A stretch of 61,635 nucleotides of DNA from Nocardia otitidiscaviarum NBRC 14405 (GTDB taxonomy: Bacteria; Actinomycetota; Actinomycetes; Mycobacteriales; Mycobacteriaceae), in NCBI RefSeq assembly GCF_000308635.1, contig NZ_BAGD01000046.1, positions 1-61,635 on the forward strand. Reading direction: 5' to 3'. The notes beneath the pieces are model-generated. The model was not told the DNA's origin and ran no database searches. It was given only the letters and a program-made list of their open reading frames with translations. Positions 1-9,383 of this stretch are shown piece by piece. Numbering within the stretch: the first letter of the stretch is position 1; each line of letters begins with the position of its first letter. The position numbers and the translations under genes are program-made.

Positions 1-1
1 G

Positions 2-2377
2 CAGGCGGTGAAGAACGCGGTGATCGTGCCGGTCGGCGCCAAGGGCGGTTTCGTGGTGAAGCAGCCCCCGGCCGCAACCACGGACCCGGTGGTGGACCGG
101 CAGGCGCTGCAGGCCGAGGGCGTGGCCTGCTACCGCACCTTCATCTCCGGTCTGCTCGACGTCACCGACAATGTGGACCGCGCCAGCGGCGAGGTGATTC
201 CGCCCGCGCGGGTGGTGCGCCGCGACGGTGACGACACCTACCTGGTGGTGGCGGCCGACAAGGGCACGGCGACCTTCTCCGATATCGCCAATGACGTTGC
301 CCGGCAGTACGGTTTCTGGCTCGGCGACGCCTTCGCCTCCGGCGGCAGCGCGGGCTACGACCACAAGGCCATGGGCATCACCGCCAAGGGTGCGTGGGAG
401 AGCGTCAAACGGCATTTCGCCGAGATGGATATCGACACCCAGACCCAGGACTTCACCGTGGTCGGCATCGGCGATATGAGCGGTGACGTCTTCGGCAACG
501 GCATGCTGCTGTCCGAGCACATCCGGTTGGTGGCCGCCTTCGATCACCGGCACATCTTCCTGGACCCCGACCCCGACGCGGCCACCTCCTATGCCGAGCG
601 CCAGCGCATGTTCGCACTGCCGCGCTCGTCCTGGGCGGATTACGACCGCTCCCTCATCAGCGCGGGCGGCGGGGTGTGGGACCGCACCGTCAAATCGGTT
701 CCGATCAGCGAACAGGCCCGCCAGGCCCTGGGCTTGGACGAGGGCGTGACGGCCCTGTCGCCGCCGGAACTCATGCGCGCGATCCTGAAGGCCCCGGTGC
801 AACTGCTGTGGAACGGCGGCATCGGCACCTACATCAAGGCCAGCACCGAATCCAATGCCGAGGTCGGCGACAAGTCCAACGACGCGGTGCGGGTGAACGG
901 CAACGAGCTGCGGGTGCGGGTGATCGGCGAGGGCGGCAACCTCGGCGTGACCGCGCACGGGCGCATCGAGTTCTGCCGCAACGGCGGCAAGATGAACACC
1001 GACGCGCTCGACAATTCCGCGGGTGTGGACTGCTCCGACCACGAGGTCAATATCAAGGTCCTGCTCGACGGCGTGGTGAGCAGCGGCGAACTCGCCGAAT
1101 CCGAGCGCAACCCGCTGCTGGCCTCCATGACCGACGAGGTCGCGGCGCTGGTACTACGTGACAACGTCTCGCAGAACTATCTGATGGGCATGTCGCGGGC
1201 GGAGGCGTCGCGCATGTTGAACGTGCAGGTGCGCGTCATCCAGGAGCTGGAGGAGCGGCGCGGGCTGGACCGCGAGCTGGAGGCGCTCCCGTCGGACGTC
1301 GAGATCAAGCGGCGGCTGGAGGAGGGGACCGGCCTCACTTCGCCCGAGCTGTCGAATCTCATGGCGCACGTGAAGCTTTCGCTCAAGACCGACCTGCTCG
1401 GCAGCGATCTGCCCGATACCGCCTACTTCGCCGCGCGGCTGCCCGACTACTTCCCGACACCGTTGCGGGAGCGGTTCGGCCCGGCCATCAAGCGGCATCG
1501 GCTGCGTCGGGAGATCACCACCACCATGTTGGTGAACGAGGTGGTCGATCTGGGCGGCATCACGTACGCGTTCCGTTTGAACGAGGAGATCGGGGCGACG
1601 GCCTCCGACGCGGTGCGGGCCTTCACCGCCGCCACCCAGATCTTCGATCTGCACGCGGTCTGGGCGCGTATCCGGGCGGCGAGCATTCCGACCTCGGTCA
1701 AGGACGCGTTGGAGCTGGAGACCAAGCGCACCCTCGATCGCGCCTCCCGCTGGCTGCTGAACAATCGGCCGCAGCCGATCGCCGTGGGCGCGGAGATCCA
1801 CCGCTACGCCGCGTCGGTGCGGTCGCTCTCGCCGAAGGTGCCCGGCTGGTTGCGCGGCCATCACATCGACTCGCTCATGGCGCAGTCGCAGGTGCTGATC
1901 GGGCGCGGCGCTCCGGCCGACCTGGCCAGTGAGGTGCTGGGGCTGCTCAACCTGTTTCCGCTGCTGGATGTGATCGATATCGCCGACATCACCGACCGGG
2001 GCGGTGACGAGGTGGGCGCGCTGTACTACGCGCTCAACGATCACCTCAAGATCGACTGGCTGTTGCAGGCGGTCAGTCACCTGGAACGCGGTGATCGCTG
2101 GCATGCGCTGGCCCGGTTGGCGCTGCGCGACGACATGTACGGTTCACTGCGGTCGCTCACCCTGGATGTGCTCTCCGCCGGAGACCCCGAGGAGACAGCC
2201 GAGGAGAAGATTGCATACTGGGAGTCGAAAAACCAGTCTCGACTGGGTCGCGCGCGTGCGGCGCTGTCGGAGCTGTTCGAGTCCGGAACCCACGACCTCG
2301 CCACGCTGTCGGTTGCGGCGCGGCAGGTGCGCAGCATGGTGAGCGGGGTGGGTGCGCAATCGGAGGTACCGCGTTGA
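2..2377 (+). CDS. gdh: NAD-specific glutamate dehydrogenase, large (GDH2) type, 3' part
   Basis: The reading frame is open from the left edge, so the 5' half lies outside the window. About 790 residues are visible, roughly half of the ~1600-residue family. The enzyme oxidatively deaminates glutamate to 2-oxoglutarate with NAD+. The nucleotide-binding stretch [13 protein letters not shown] lies near residues 150-163 of the visible part, followed by the long C-terminal region typical of this class. The stop codon overlaps the TTG start of the next gene, so the two are probably co-transcribed. The gdh, thioesterase and Rv2474c-like order matches M. tuberculosis Rv2476c-Rv2475c-Rv2474c. In mycobacteria this enzyme is inhibited by unphosphorylated GarA; that is family knowledge only. 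Confidence 0.95.
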   Translation, partial: QAVKNAVIVPVGAKGGFVVKQPPAATTDPVVDRQALQAEGVACYRTFISGLLDVTDNVDRASGEVIPPARVVRRDGDDTYLVVAADKGTATFSDIANDVARQYGFWLGDAFASGGSAGYDHKAMGITAKGAWESVKRHFAEMDIDTQTQDFTVVGIGDMSGDVFGNGMLLSEHIRLVAAFDHRHIFLDPDPDAATSYAERQRMFALPRSSWADYDRSLISAGGGVWDRTVKSVPISEQARQALGLDEGVTALSPPELMRAILKAPVQLLWNGGIGTYIKASTESNAEVGDKSNDAVRVNGNELRVRVIGEGGNLGVTAHGRIEFCRNGGKMNTDALDNSAGVDCSDHEVNIKVLLDGVVSSGELAESERNPLLASMTDEVAALVLRDNVSQNYLMGMSRAEASRMLNVQVRVIQELEERRGLDRELEALPSDVEIKRRLEEGTGLTSPELSNLMAHVKLSLKTDLLGSDLPDTAYFAARLPDYFPTPLRERFGPAIKRHRLRREITTTMLVNEVVDLGGITYAFRLNEEIGATASDAVRAFTAATQIFDLHAVWARIRAASIPTSVKDALELETKRTLDRASRWLLNNRPQPIAVGAEIHRYAASVRSLSPKVPGWLRGHHIDSLMAQSQVLIGRGAPADLASEVLGLLNLFPLLDVIDIADITDRGGDEVGALYYALNDHLKIDWLLQAVSHLERGDRWHALARLALRDDMYGSLRSLTLDVLSAGDPEETAEEKIAYWESKNQSRLGRARAALSELFESGTHDLATLSVAARQVRSMVSGVGAQSEVPR

Positions 2378-2841
2378 CGAGTGTCGGTTCGCTGAACGGA
2401 GCGGGGAGGGTGGCGCTCGCGCAGCCGCCCCGCTTCCACACCAAGGTCGAGGTCCGCTGGTCCGATATGGATGTGTTCCAGCACATCAACCATGCCCGCA
2501 TGGTGACCCTGCTGGAGGAGGCGCGGATCCCCTGGCTGTTCACCGATGACCGGCCGACCGCTCGTCTGGGGCGCGGCTGTGTGCTCGCCGATCTCCGGGT
2601 GCAGTACAAAGGTCAACTGCGGCACGAGGATTCGCCGCTGGACGTCTCCATGTGGGTGTCGCAGCTGCGCGCGGTGGACTTCACCGTCGCCTACGAGGTG
2701 CGCGCGGCCGGGGTCGCCCCGGACGCGCGTCCGGCGGTGGTCGCGTCCACGCAACTCGCGGCCTTCGACATCGACACCCAGCGACTACGCCGCCTCACCG
2801 ACGACGAACGCGACTATCTCGCGCAGTGGCTGGCGGAGTGA
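2374..2841 (+). CDS. Hotdog-fold acyl-CoA thioesterase (Rv2475c-like)
   Basis: This 155-residue protein has the 4HBT signature [17 protein letters not shown] near residues 27-43, with the Asp typical of the catalytic region of YbgC/FadM-type thioesterases. It probably hydrolyses an acyl-CoA in the cytosol; the substrate is unknown. The start is TTG, sharing bases with the gdh stop (TTGA), which implies translational coupling. The neighbour order is the same as in mycobacteria. The family is secure from the sequence; the role is inferred. Confidence 0.85.
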   Translation: MTSVGSLNGAGRVALAQPPRFHTKVEVRWSDMDVFQHINHARMVTLLEEARIPWLFTDDRPTARLGRGCVLADLRVQYKGQLRHEDSPLDVSMWVSQLRAVDFTVAYEVRAAGVAPDARPAVVASTQLAAFDIDTQRLRRLTDDERDYLAQWLAE

Positions 2842-2870
2842 TCGCGGGCCGAATGATTTCGAGCTGAACC

Positions 2871-3545
2871 GTGGCAGGTCAAGCGACACTTCATATTCCG
2901 GATCCGGCCGAGCGGGAGAACCTGGCCACCTTCGTCAACCATGCGGTTCGGCTGGACCCGGCGGTGGTGATCCGGCTGCGCCGCCGGGGCGTGAACTACG
3001 TATCCGCCTGGGCCGCCACCGGTTTCGAAACCTTGGCGGTCCGGACGGTGGTCGGGTCGCTGAGCGTCGAAGACATCACCGTGGGTGGTGACACGGTGCT
3101 GTCGGGCCTGCATGGGCCCGACTCCGGCAAGCCCATCGACCTCGGCTACTCCATGGACTCCGCCTGGCGGTCGGCGTTGCCGCCCGCCGCCGGGTTCGTA
3201 CATGTGGACGATGTGCCCGCGCGCATGCTGGTCGAGTTGGCCGAGCGTGGTGCCGAGGTGGCCCAGGAGCATGGCAGCGCCCACGGCCCGCCCGCCTCCC
3301 TGCTGGACCAGACCGTGCTCACCGTCTCCGGCGGCGGCGAACAGGTCGAGGTCCCCATGCGGGTGGTCTTCGCCCTCACCGCCATGGACTTCATTCCGCA
3401 CGGCGGCGAGAAGGCCGACTCCCGCCGCATCTCCGTGGACGAGATCGTCCGGGTCCGCGCCGCCCGCACCTGGCTGCGCCTCGACGCCCGCTACGGTTCC
3501 GTCGCCCGCCGCCGCGGCCCCGGCATGCCACTGTTCCCGCAGTAG
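2871..3545 (+). CDS. Conserved actinobacterial protein of unknown function (Rv2474c-like)
   Basis: A 224-residue soluble protein with a GTG start 29 bases after the thioesterase gene. I recognise no enzyme motif. It lacks a signal peptide and membrane segments, and has Arg-rich segments near residues 30-40 and at the C-terminus. Its fixed position as third gene after NAD-GDH matches Rv2474c and suggests a conserved three-gene operon. No function is assigned. Confidence 0.8.
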   Translation: MAGQATLHIPDPAERENLATFVNHAVRLDPAVVIRLRRRGVNYVSAWAATGFETLAVRTVVGSLSVEDITVGGDTVLSGLHGPDSGKPIDLGYSMDSAWRSALPPAAGFVHVDDVPARMLVELAERGAEVAQEHGSAHGPPASLLDQTVLTVSGGGEQVEVPMRVVFALTAMDFIPHGGEKADSRRISVDEIVRVRAARTWLRLDARYGSVARRRGPGMPLFPQ

Positions 3546-3675
3546 GCGGGGAGATCGCGCGACTGTTCCCGCGGTGGGCGCAGCCAGCGGCGGCGCGAAT
3601 CGCCGGAACGGCGGGGCGGCCGGGTGCGCGGCTCAGGCACTCTCGGTCGAGTCGCGGCGGTCGGCCCCGCTGCGC

Positions 3676-3996
3676 TCAGGAGACGCCGAGCAGGCGCAGT
3701 ACTGCCGTGGTGACGGCCGCGGACAGGATGACCACCAGCAGCGGCGCGCGTCGCCAGGCGAGCACGATGGCGACGAGAACGCCTGCGGGCAGGGCGATCC
3801 CGGCGTGGGCGCTGCCGCTCGAGGGGATGAGCGTGGTGACGGCCAGGGCGGTGAGCAGGACGACCGAGGCGATCTCCAGCAGGCGGATCACGCGCGGGGA
3901 GACATTGACCCGGCGGCGCAGGACCGGGCCCGCGAAGCGGAAGGCGTACGTGCCCACGGCCAGCGCCAGGGTGCCGAAGAGGAGCGCCTTGGTCAT
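3676..3996 (-). CDS. azlD: AzlD-type branched-chain amino-acid exporter subunit
   Basis: A 106-residue, very hydrophobic protein with about three to four membrane helices, the usual size for AzlD. It forms the small subunit of a two-part LIV-E/AzlCD exporter with the preceding gene. The ATG overlaps the stop of azlC (ATGA), so the pair is translated as a unit. It converges on the Rv2474c-like gene with about 130 bases between them that hold nothing recognisable. The family assignment rests on size, topology and pairing. Confidence 0.85.
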   Translation of the reverse strand: MTKALLFGTLALAVGTYAFRFAGPVLRRRVNVSPRVIRLLEIASVVLLTALAVTTLIPSSGSAHAGIALPAGVLVAIVLAWRRAPLLVVILSAAVTTAVLRLLGVS

Positions 3997-4703
3997 GACG
4001 GCGCGCCCTCGGGGCCGGTCTCCGGCGACGGCTCGTCACCCGCGCGGCGGGCCACCAGCACCACGGCCAGCAGTGCCAGCAGAATGGGCAGGCCCGCACC
4101 CAGGAACGGGGTGGTCACCGCGGCCACGCCCGCGCCGATCAGAGCGGCGGTGCGGGTGAGCGTATCGTTGAACGCGGGCAGCACCAGTGAGATCAGGACG
4201 GCGGGGAAGACCGCGTCCAGGCCGAAGGCATTGGGGTCGGGTACCACCGATCCGAGGACCGCGCCGACGGCCGCCCCGAGCGGCCACGCGATCAGCACCC
4301 CCAGGCCGCACAGCCAGTAGGCGGCGCGGCGGCGGTCGCGATCGGGCTGGGCCAGTGCCAGCGCCACCGACTCGTCGTTCATGACGTGGGTGCCGACCAG
4401 GCGACGCCAGCCCGACCCCACCACATCGGGGACGGACAGGCCGTAGGGCAGATGGCGCGCATTGACGAGCAGCCCCGCGAGCACGGCCGCGATGAGGCTG
4501 CCGCCCGCGGTGATGATGCCGATGAAGACGAATTCGGCACCGCCGGCCACGACCGCGATGCTGAGCAGCATCGGCAGCCAGGCGGGCAGCCCGGAGGTGA
4601 CGGCGGTCGCCCCGTAGGACACGCCGATCATGGCGATCGCCAGGCAGATCGCCGCGATACCGGTGAGCACACCCCGATCCAGTGTTCGCCATATCGAACG
4701 CAT
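3993..4703 (-). CDS. azlC: AzlC-type branched-chain amino-acid exporter subunit
   Basis: A 236-residue membrane protein with the AzlC features GGAEFVFIGIITAGGS and LLVNARHLPYGLS near residues 50-90, followed by several helices. It would export branched-chain or related amino acids with AzlD. I chose the ATG at 4703 because a promoter-like TTGACG-17-CACTAT ends 7 bases before it, suggesting a leaderless transcript; the frame also stays open upstream to a TTG at 4739. It is divergent from an XRE-cupin regulator, the likely repressor. Confidence 0.88.
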   Translation of the reverse strand: MRSIWRTLDRGVLTGIAAICLAIAMIGVSYGATAVTSGLPAWLPMLLSIAVVAGGAEFVFIGIITAGGSLIAAVLAGLLVNARHLPYGLSVPDVVGSGWRRLVGTHVMNDESVALALAQPDRDRRRAAYWLCGLGVLIAWPLGAAVGAVLGSVVPDPNAFGLDAVFPAVLISLVLPAFNDTLTRTAALIGAGVAAVTTPFLGAGLPILLALLAVVLVARRAGDEPSPETGPEGAPS

Positions 4704-4739
4704 GTTGTCTATAGTGAACGCATCGAGCCGATTCGTCAA
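4684..4739 (-). promoter_or_regulatory. azlC promoter with two operator dyads
   Basis: Read on the minus strand, TTGACG (4739-4734) is followed after exactly 17 bases by CACTAT (4716-4711), then AGACAAC and the azlC ATG. Two dyads overlap it: GTTCG-N6-CGAAC at 4684-4699 and GTTG-N8-GAAC (inner CTATAG) at 4704-4719. Their centres are 20 bp apart, two helical turns, which suits cooperative repressor binding. The likely ligand is the divergent XRE-cupin protein. Confidence 0.55.
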
Positions 4740-4779
4740 AGCGGTGGACGAACATCACCCGGTACGCTGTGAACCCGAT

Positions 4780-5355
4780 ATGAGCCAGCACGACAGCCCC
4801 ACTCCCGCCGCTTCACCGCAGCAGGCGATCGCCGCCGCCCTGCGCCGCGAGCGCACCCGTGCCGGGTTGTCGCTCAGCGAGGTGGCCAAACGGGCGGGTA
4901 TCGCCAAATCCACACTGTCGCAACTGGAATCGGGCTCCGGCAATCCGAGCATCGAAACCCTGTGGGCGTTGTGTGTCGCCCTCGATGTGCCATTCTCCCA
5001 GCTGCTCGATCCGCCCCGCCCGCAGGTCCAGGTGATTCGCGCCGGGGAGGGGCAGGCGCTGGCCTCGGCGCAGGCCGACTACCGCATCGCCCTGCTGTCG
5101 GCCGCCCCGCCCAATGCCCGCCGGGACATCTACCGCCTCACCGTGGAGCCGGGGCATCCGCGCGAATCCGATCCGCATACTCGCGGCGTCGTCGAGCATG
5201 TGGTGCTGTGCGCGGGCCGCGCCAAGGTCGGGCACGTGGACGCGCCCGTGGAACTGCATCCCGGCGACTACATCTGCTACCCGGGCGACCTGCCGCATAT
5301 CTTCGAGGCGCTCGAGTCCGGGACCTGGGGTCTGCTCATCAGCGAATTCAGCTGA
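4780..5355 (+). CDS. XRE-family regulator with C-terminal cupin sensor
   Basis: A 191-residue protein. The N-terminal helix-turn-helix (around residues 20-75) contains AGIAKSTLSQLESGSGNPSI. A cupin domain (around 105-190) carries PHTRGVVEHVVL and the HPGDYICYPGDLPHIF motif. Such regulators sense a small ligand and often repress an adjacent transporter, here azlCD. The ATG at 4780 was chosen because the HTH needs only a short lead-in and a TACGCT -10-like box lies at 4763-4768, 11 bases upstream, compatible with a short or absent leader. Confidence 0.88.
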   Translation: MSQHDSPTPAASPQQAIAAALRRERTRAGLSLSEVAKRAGIAKSTLSQLESGSGNPSIETLWALCVALDVPFSQLLDPPRPQVQVIRAGEGQALASAQADYRIALLSAAPPNARRDIYRLTVEPGHPRESDPHTRGVVEHVVLCAGRAKVGHVDAPVELHPGDYICYPGDLPHIFEALESGTWGLLISEFS

Positions 5356-5376
5356 CGGCCGCGACGGCGGGATCGG

Positions 5377-6072
5377 CTAGGCCACGTCCTCGCCGAGATA
5401 CTGCAACCACACCGGGTCCAACTCCGAGGAGGCCGAGAGCAGCCGCCAGTGCGGGCCCTTGGGCGCGACCATCGGGTGACGCAGTGTCCAGCCCAGTTCG
5501 CTGAGCAGCTTATCGGCCTTGCGGTGGTTGCAGGGGGCGCAGGAGGCGACGCAGTTCTCCCAGGAATGCGCGCCGCCACGGCTGCGCGGGATCACATGGT
5601 CGATGGTCTCGGCCTTGCCGCCGCAGTACGCGCAGCGATAGCGGTCGCGGTGCATGAGCGCCGCCCGGGTCATCGGCACCCGGGCGCGATAGGGGACGCG
5701 CACATAGTTGCGTAGTCGGATGACGGAGGGGAGGGCGACCGCGGCGCCCGCGGAGTGCACGACCGGACCTTCGGGATTGTCGTGGACCGCATCGGCCTTG
5801 TCGCAGATCAGCAGCACGATGGCGCGGCGCGCGGAGAGGGCGGTGAGCGGCTCGTAGGTCGCGTTCAGCAGTAGGACGCGACGTTTGGCCCAGCTCGGGA
5901 CCTGCGGAGGGGAATCGGCGGAGCGATGCGCGTGATCGTGACGCGCACCCGGATACGAATGATCGGACAGAACATGCAGCGAGGGAGCCCCCGACCCACG
6001 ATTGTGGACGTCGGCGGGCTGGAGTTGTCGGTGTGTGCGCGCCTCGTGCCGCGCGCCGTGCCGCTGCTTCAT
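5377..6072 (-). CDS. HNH endonuclease (Rv2469c-like)
   Basis: A 231-residue protein. The C-terminal HNH domain reads CAYCGG, then TIDHVIPRSRGG, then a W-E-N motif, then CAPCNHRK: the full zinc-ribbon HNH core with Cys pairs and the DH catalytic pair. The upstream part has LLLNATYEPL, typical of the actinobacterial Rv2469c family. The ATG at 6072 gives the family's length. It is divergent from glbO, as in mycobacteria. Function within the cell is not established; DNA nicking or repair is an inference from the fold. Confidence 0.88.
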   Translation of the reverse strand: MKQRHGARHEARTHRQLQPADVHNRGSGAPSLHVLSDHSYPGARHDHAHRSADSPPQVPSWAKRRVLLLNATYEPLTALSARRAIVLLICDKADAVHDNPEGPVVHSAGAAVALPSVIRLRNYVRVPYRARVPMTRAALMHRDRYRCAYCGGKAETIDHVIPRSRGGAHSWENCVASCAPCNHRKADKLLSELGWTLRHPMVAPKGPHWRLLSASSELDPVWLQYLGEDVA

Positions 6073-6258
6073 GTGTGCAACCCCGAATTCGTATTCGCTG
6101 GAGTATGTGGTAACTCGGCAGACTGCCCCCAAGTTGACCATGCCCGGACGTGGAATGCACGGTGATTTCGCACATTGTCGGGCACATTCAGGTGAACAGG
6201 CCGTGATAATCCGGTTCCCCACCTCCCCGGAATCCCCGGCGCGCGCTCGACAGGCAGA

Positions 6259-6672
6259 ATGGACGGCGTGAGTTCGGGTGAGCAGACTGCGACGTCCTTC
6301 TACCAGGCGGTCGGTGGGGCCGAGACGTTCCACCGGCTCGTCGCCGCGTTCTACCGGGAGGTGGCCGCGGACGAGGTGCTGCGTCCGCTGTATCCGGAGG
6401 AGGATCTGGGGCCGGCCGAGCGGCGGCTGCGCATGTTCCTCGAGCAGTACTGGGGCGGGCCGCGGACCTACTCCGACGAGCGTGGGCACCCCCGGCTGCG
6501 CATGCGGCACATGCCGTTCAAGGTGGGCCCGCTGGAGCGGGACGCCTGGCTGCGGGCCATGCGAATCGCGGTGGCCGAGATCGAGCCGGAGGTGCTCGAT
6601 GATCAGCACCGCAAACAGCTGCTCGACTACTTCGAGATGGCCGCGAATTCGCTCATGAACTCGCCGTTCTGA
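6259..6672 (+). CDS. glbO: Group II truncated haemoglobin
   Basis: A 137-residue 2-on-2 haemoglobin. Visible signature residues are Tyr in AFYREV (B10 region), the proximal His in RMRHMPF, and Trp in DAWLRAM (G8). It binds O2 and probably supports oxidase function or peroxide/NO chemistry near the membrane. Start candidates are the ATG at 6259 and a GTG at 6268. It precedes aglA exactly as Rv2470 precedes Rv2471. Confidence 0.93.
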   Translation: MDGVSSGEQTATSFYQAVGGAETFHRLVAAFYREVAADEVLRPLYPEEDLGPAERRLRMFLEQYWGGPRTYSDERGHPRLRMRHMPFKVGPLERDAWLRAMRIAVAEIEPEVLDDQHRKQLLDYFEMAANSLMNSPF

Positions 6673-6806
6673 ATTACTCGGCGCTTAAGCCCTTGGAGCC
6701 CTGAGCCTTTCCGGTGGGTTGCGCTGTCAACTGATCATTTGCTGAATCTCGTCAAGTGTGGGCGACACGCCAGCGCGAGTCGGTCTGCTTTGGCACACTA
6801 CGGGCT

Positions 6807-8408
6807 GTGACAGACATTTCGGCGGTGTCGGGTCCCGGAGACGCCTCGGTCGACCCGTGGTGGCGCTCGGCGGTGTTCTACCAGGTGTATCCGCGTTCCT
6901 TCGCGGATTCCAACGGTGACGGCGTGGGCGATCTGGGTGGATTGCGGGAGAAGCTCGGGTATCTGGAGCTCCTCGGCGTCGATGCGCTGTGGATCTGCCC
7001 GGTCATGCGCTCGCCCATGGCCGACGGGGGGTATGACGTCTCCGATCCGCGCGATATCGACCCGCTCTTCGGCGGACTGGACGCGCTGGACGCGGTGATC
7101 CACGAGGCGCACTTCCGGCAGATCCGCGTCACCATGGACCTGGTGCCCAATCACACCAGTAACCGGCATCCGTGGTTCCAGGCCGCGGTGGCGGCGGGGC
7201 CGGGCAGTCCCGAGCGCGCCCGATACCTCTTTCGTGACGGCCGCGGCCCGGACGGCGCTGTGCCGCCGAATAATTGGCCGAGCGTCTTCGGCGGTCCGGC
7301 CTGGACGCGGATCACCGAACCCAATGGTCGGCCGGGCCAGTGGTACCTGCACATCTTCGCGCCCGAACAGCCGGATCTGAACTGGGAGAACGAGGAGGTC
7401 GCCGCCGACTTCGAGCGGACCATGCGGTTCTGGCTGGACCGCGGCGTGGACGGGTTCCGCATCGATGTCGCCCACGGCATGGCCAAACCGGAGGGTTTGC
7501 CCGATATGGCGCATGTCGACACCCGCATGCTGGTGCACGACGACAGTGATCCGCGCTTCAACAATCCGGGCGTACACGAGATCCACCGTCGCCTGCGCAA
7601 GGTGATGGACGAGTACCCGGACGCGGTGGCCATCGGTGAGGTCTGGGTGGACGACAACACCCGTTTCGGGGAATACGTACGCCCGGACGAGCTACATCTG
7701 GCCTTCAACTTCCGCTTGGCGGAGGCACCCTTCGACGTGGCGAAGATCCATGCGGCCGTGGACAATTCGCTGGCCGCCGTGGCGGCGGTCGGTGCCACGC
7801 CCACCTGGACGCTGTCCAATCACGATATCGAGCGCGAGGTGACCCGCTACGGCGGCGGCGGGCTCGGACAGGCGCGGGCGCGGGCCATGATGATGCTCGA
7901 ATTGGCGCTGCCGGGTTCGGTGTTCGTCTACAACGGGTCCGAGCTGGGACTGCCGAATGTGGACGATCTGCCGGATGAGGCGTTGCAGGATCCGGCGTGG
8001 GAGCGGTCCGGGCGCACCGTGCGGGGACGCGACGGGTGCCGGGTACCGCTGCCGTGGGAGGGCGCGCCGCCGAACTTCGGCTTCAGTACCGGGCGGCCCT
8101 GGCTGCCCATGCCCGCGAGTTGGACCGGGCTGACGGTGGAGAACCAGTTGGAGCGGCTCGACTCCATGCTGTCGCTGTACCGGATGGCCATCGAATTGCG
8201 GGCCGGTCGGCCGGAGTTCGCCGGTATGGGAATCGAGTGGTACGGCGCGCCGCCCGGATGTCTGGCCTTCCGGCGGGACGGGGGGCTGGTGTGCGTGCTC
8301 AACGGCACGGACGCCCCGATCACGCTGCCCGCCGGTGAGGTGTTGTTGGCGAGCGCGCCGATTTCCGCCAGGAAACTTCCAGCAAATTCGACCGCGTGGC
8401 TGGTGTAA
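6807..8408 (+). CDS. aglA: GH13 alpha-glucosidase / trehalose-type hydrolase
   Basis: A 533-residue alpha-amylase superfamily enzyme. The catalytic residues are visible: Asp220 in GFRIDVAHG, Glu278 in IGEVWV and Asp340 in SNHDIER; DLVPNHTS lies upstream near residue 112. It hydrolyses alpha-1,4 or 1,6 glucosidic bonds in the cytosol. GTG at 6807 begins the natural N-terminus; the frame is open upstream but without family-like sequence. A GGCACACT box lies 8 bases before the start. The partner order matches Rv2471. Confidence 0.9.
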   Translation: MTDISAVSGPGDASVDPWWRSAVFYQVYPRSFADSNGDGVGDLGGLREKLGYLELLGVDALWICPVMRSPMADGGYDVSDPRDIDPLFGGLDALDAVIHEAHFRQIRVTMDLVPNHTSNRHPWFQAAVAAGPGSPERARYLFRDGRGPDGAVPPNNWPSVFGGPAWTRITEPNGRPGQWYLHIFAPEQPDLNWENEEVAADFERTMRFWLDRGVDGFRIDVAHGMAKPEGLPDMAHVDTRMLVHDDSDPRFNNPGVHEIHRRLRKVMDEYPDAVAIGEVWVDDNTRFGEYVRPDELHLAFNFRLAEAPFDVAKIHAAVDNSLAAVAAVGATPTWTLSNHDIEREVTRYGGGGLGQARARAMMMLELALPGSVFVYNGSELGLPNVDDLPDEALQDPAWERSGRTVRGRDGCRVPLPWEGAPPNFGFSTGRPWLPMPASWTGLTVENQLERLDSMLSLYRMAIELRAGRPEFAGMGIEWYGAPPGCLAFRRDGGLVCVLNGTDAPITLPAGEVLLASAPISARKLPANSTAWLV

Positions 8409-8485
8409 GCCGTTCTACGACGACACGTAGGTGAACACGCTCACCGCTCGTCGGCAGCCTCGGAAGCATCGTCTACCGTTGAGCC

Positions 8486-8764
8486 GTGAGCATTCTCCAG
8501 ACAGTGCTGATCTTTGTCGGCATCCCGTTGGCGATCTATCTGGTGATCGCTGGTTTGTCGTTTCTCGGCAAGCCGCTCCCCGGTAAGAAGCCGGAGCATT
8601 TCGAGCTCGGTGACACCTGGACCCAGGGCCCGGTGCTGTGGAGCGCGACCGACGAGGTGACCGGAGCGGGTCACCACGATACTGCCGAGTCGCATGGCAA
8701 TCATGCTGCAATCGAATCCGCCGACGCGGACCTGATCGGAGGCCGGGCAAGTGGCAAGTTCTAA
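8486..8764 (+). CDS. ctaJ: Small single-span membrane protein, CtaJ-like subunit of the aa3 oxidase
   Basis: A 92-residue protein with one N-terminal membrane helix (residues 5-27) and a soluble C-terminal tail. The segment PEHFELGDTWTQGPVLWSA and the tail ending ASGKF resemble the M. smegmatis CtaJ subunit found in the III2-IV2 supercomplex (recalled, not searched). In M. smegmatis it also lies beside a DUF5130 gene. It would sit at the periphery of cytochrome c oxidase. Start GTG at 8486; the 3' end overlaps the next gene by 14 bases. The alternative is an uncharacterised membrane peptide. Confidence 0.65.
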   Translation: MSILQTVLIFVGIPLAIYLVIAGLSFLGKPLPGKKPEHFELGDTWTQGPVLWSATDEVTGAGHHDTAESHGNHAAIESADADLIGGRASGKF

Positions 8765-9218
8765 TTGGCCCGCGGTGAACGAGGCCGATCTCCCGCACGG
8801 CTACGCCATCACCAGCAGCGGACGGGTATCCGGCGTGCACGAGGCCGGCGACGTCTTCAACGAGGTGCCGTTCAGCGACCACGAGCGGCTGCTCATGGAC
8901 AATGCCCTCACCGACGCCACCCGTGCCACCAAGGTGCGGTTCAACGTCTACATCGGTGATCTCGGCCCCGATGCCGCCGCCGGCGTGGACGCGCTGTTCC
9001 CGACCACCCCGGAAGCCGCGCGTTCGGTGCTCATCGCCGTCGACCCCAATGCCAAGTCCGTCGAGGTGCGGTCCGGCCGCGAGGTGGCGGAGCGGGCCAA
9101 CGACCGCGTCTGCCAGCTCGGCGCCACCGCCGCCCTGAGCTCCTGCCGTCAGGGCGACCTCATCGACGGCCTGGTCTCCGCCATCCGGGTGATGGCCGCC
9201 GCCATCGGCCGCGTCTAG
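8751..9218 (+). CDS. DUF5130 / TPM-like protein (Rv2468c-like)
   Basis: A 155-residue protein beginning with GTG. Conserved blocks are WPAVNEADLPHGYAIT near the N-terminus, VRFNVYIGDLG in the middle and the LIDGLVSAIRVM helix at the end. No membrane span is present. The fold is probably the TPM phosphatase-like type seen in respiratory-chain accessory proteins. It overlaps the ctaJ-like gene, so joint expression and a respiratory role are likely. Biochemical function is unknown. Confidence 0.75.
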   Translation: MASSNWPAVNEADLPHGYAITSSGRVSGVHEAGDVFNEVPFSDHERLLMDNALTDATRATKVRFNVYIGDLGPDAAAGVDALFPTTPEAARSVLIAVDPNAKSVEVRSGREVAERANDRVCQLGATAALSSCRQGDLIDGLVSAIRVMAAAIGRV

Positions 9219-9383
9219 TTTCCACCGGCGCCGCGGTGTGTCCGGGGGCGGGCGCGATCGGGCTTCGAGTGGTGATCCGTCGCCCGCATCGACGGTGTGT
9301 CGGCCGCTCCCAGCTCGGGAGGTTTGTTCGCCCTCAGCAGAGAGGCGGGGCACGCGGCGAGGGTTCGGCCGTAGGCTCCGAAT

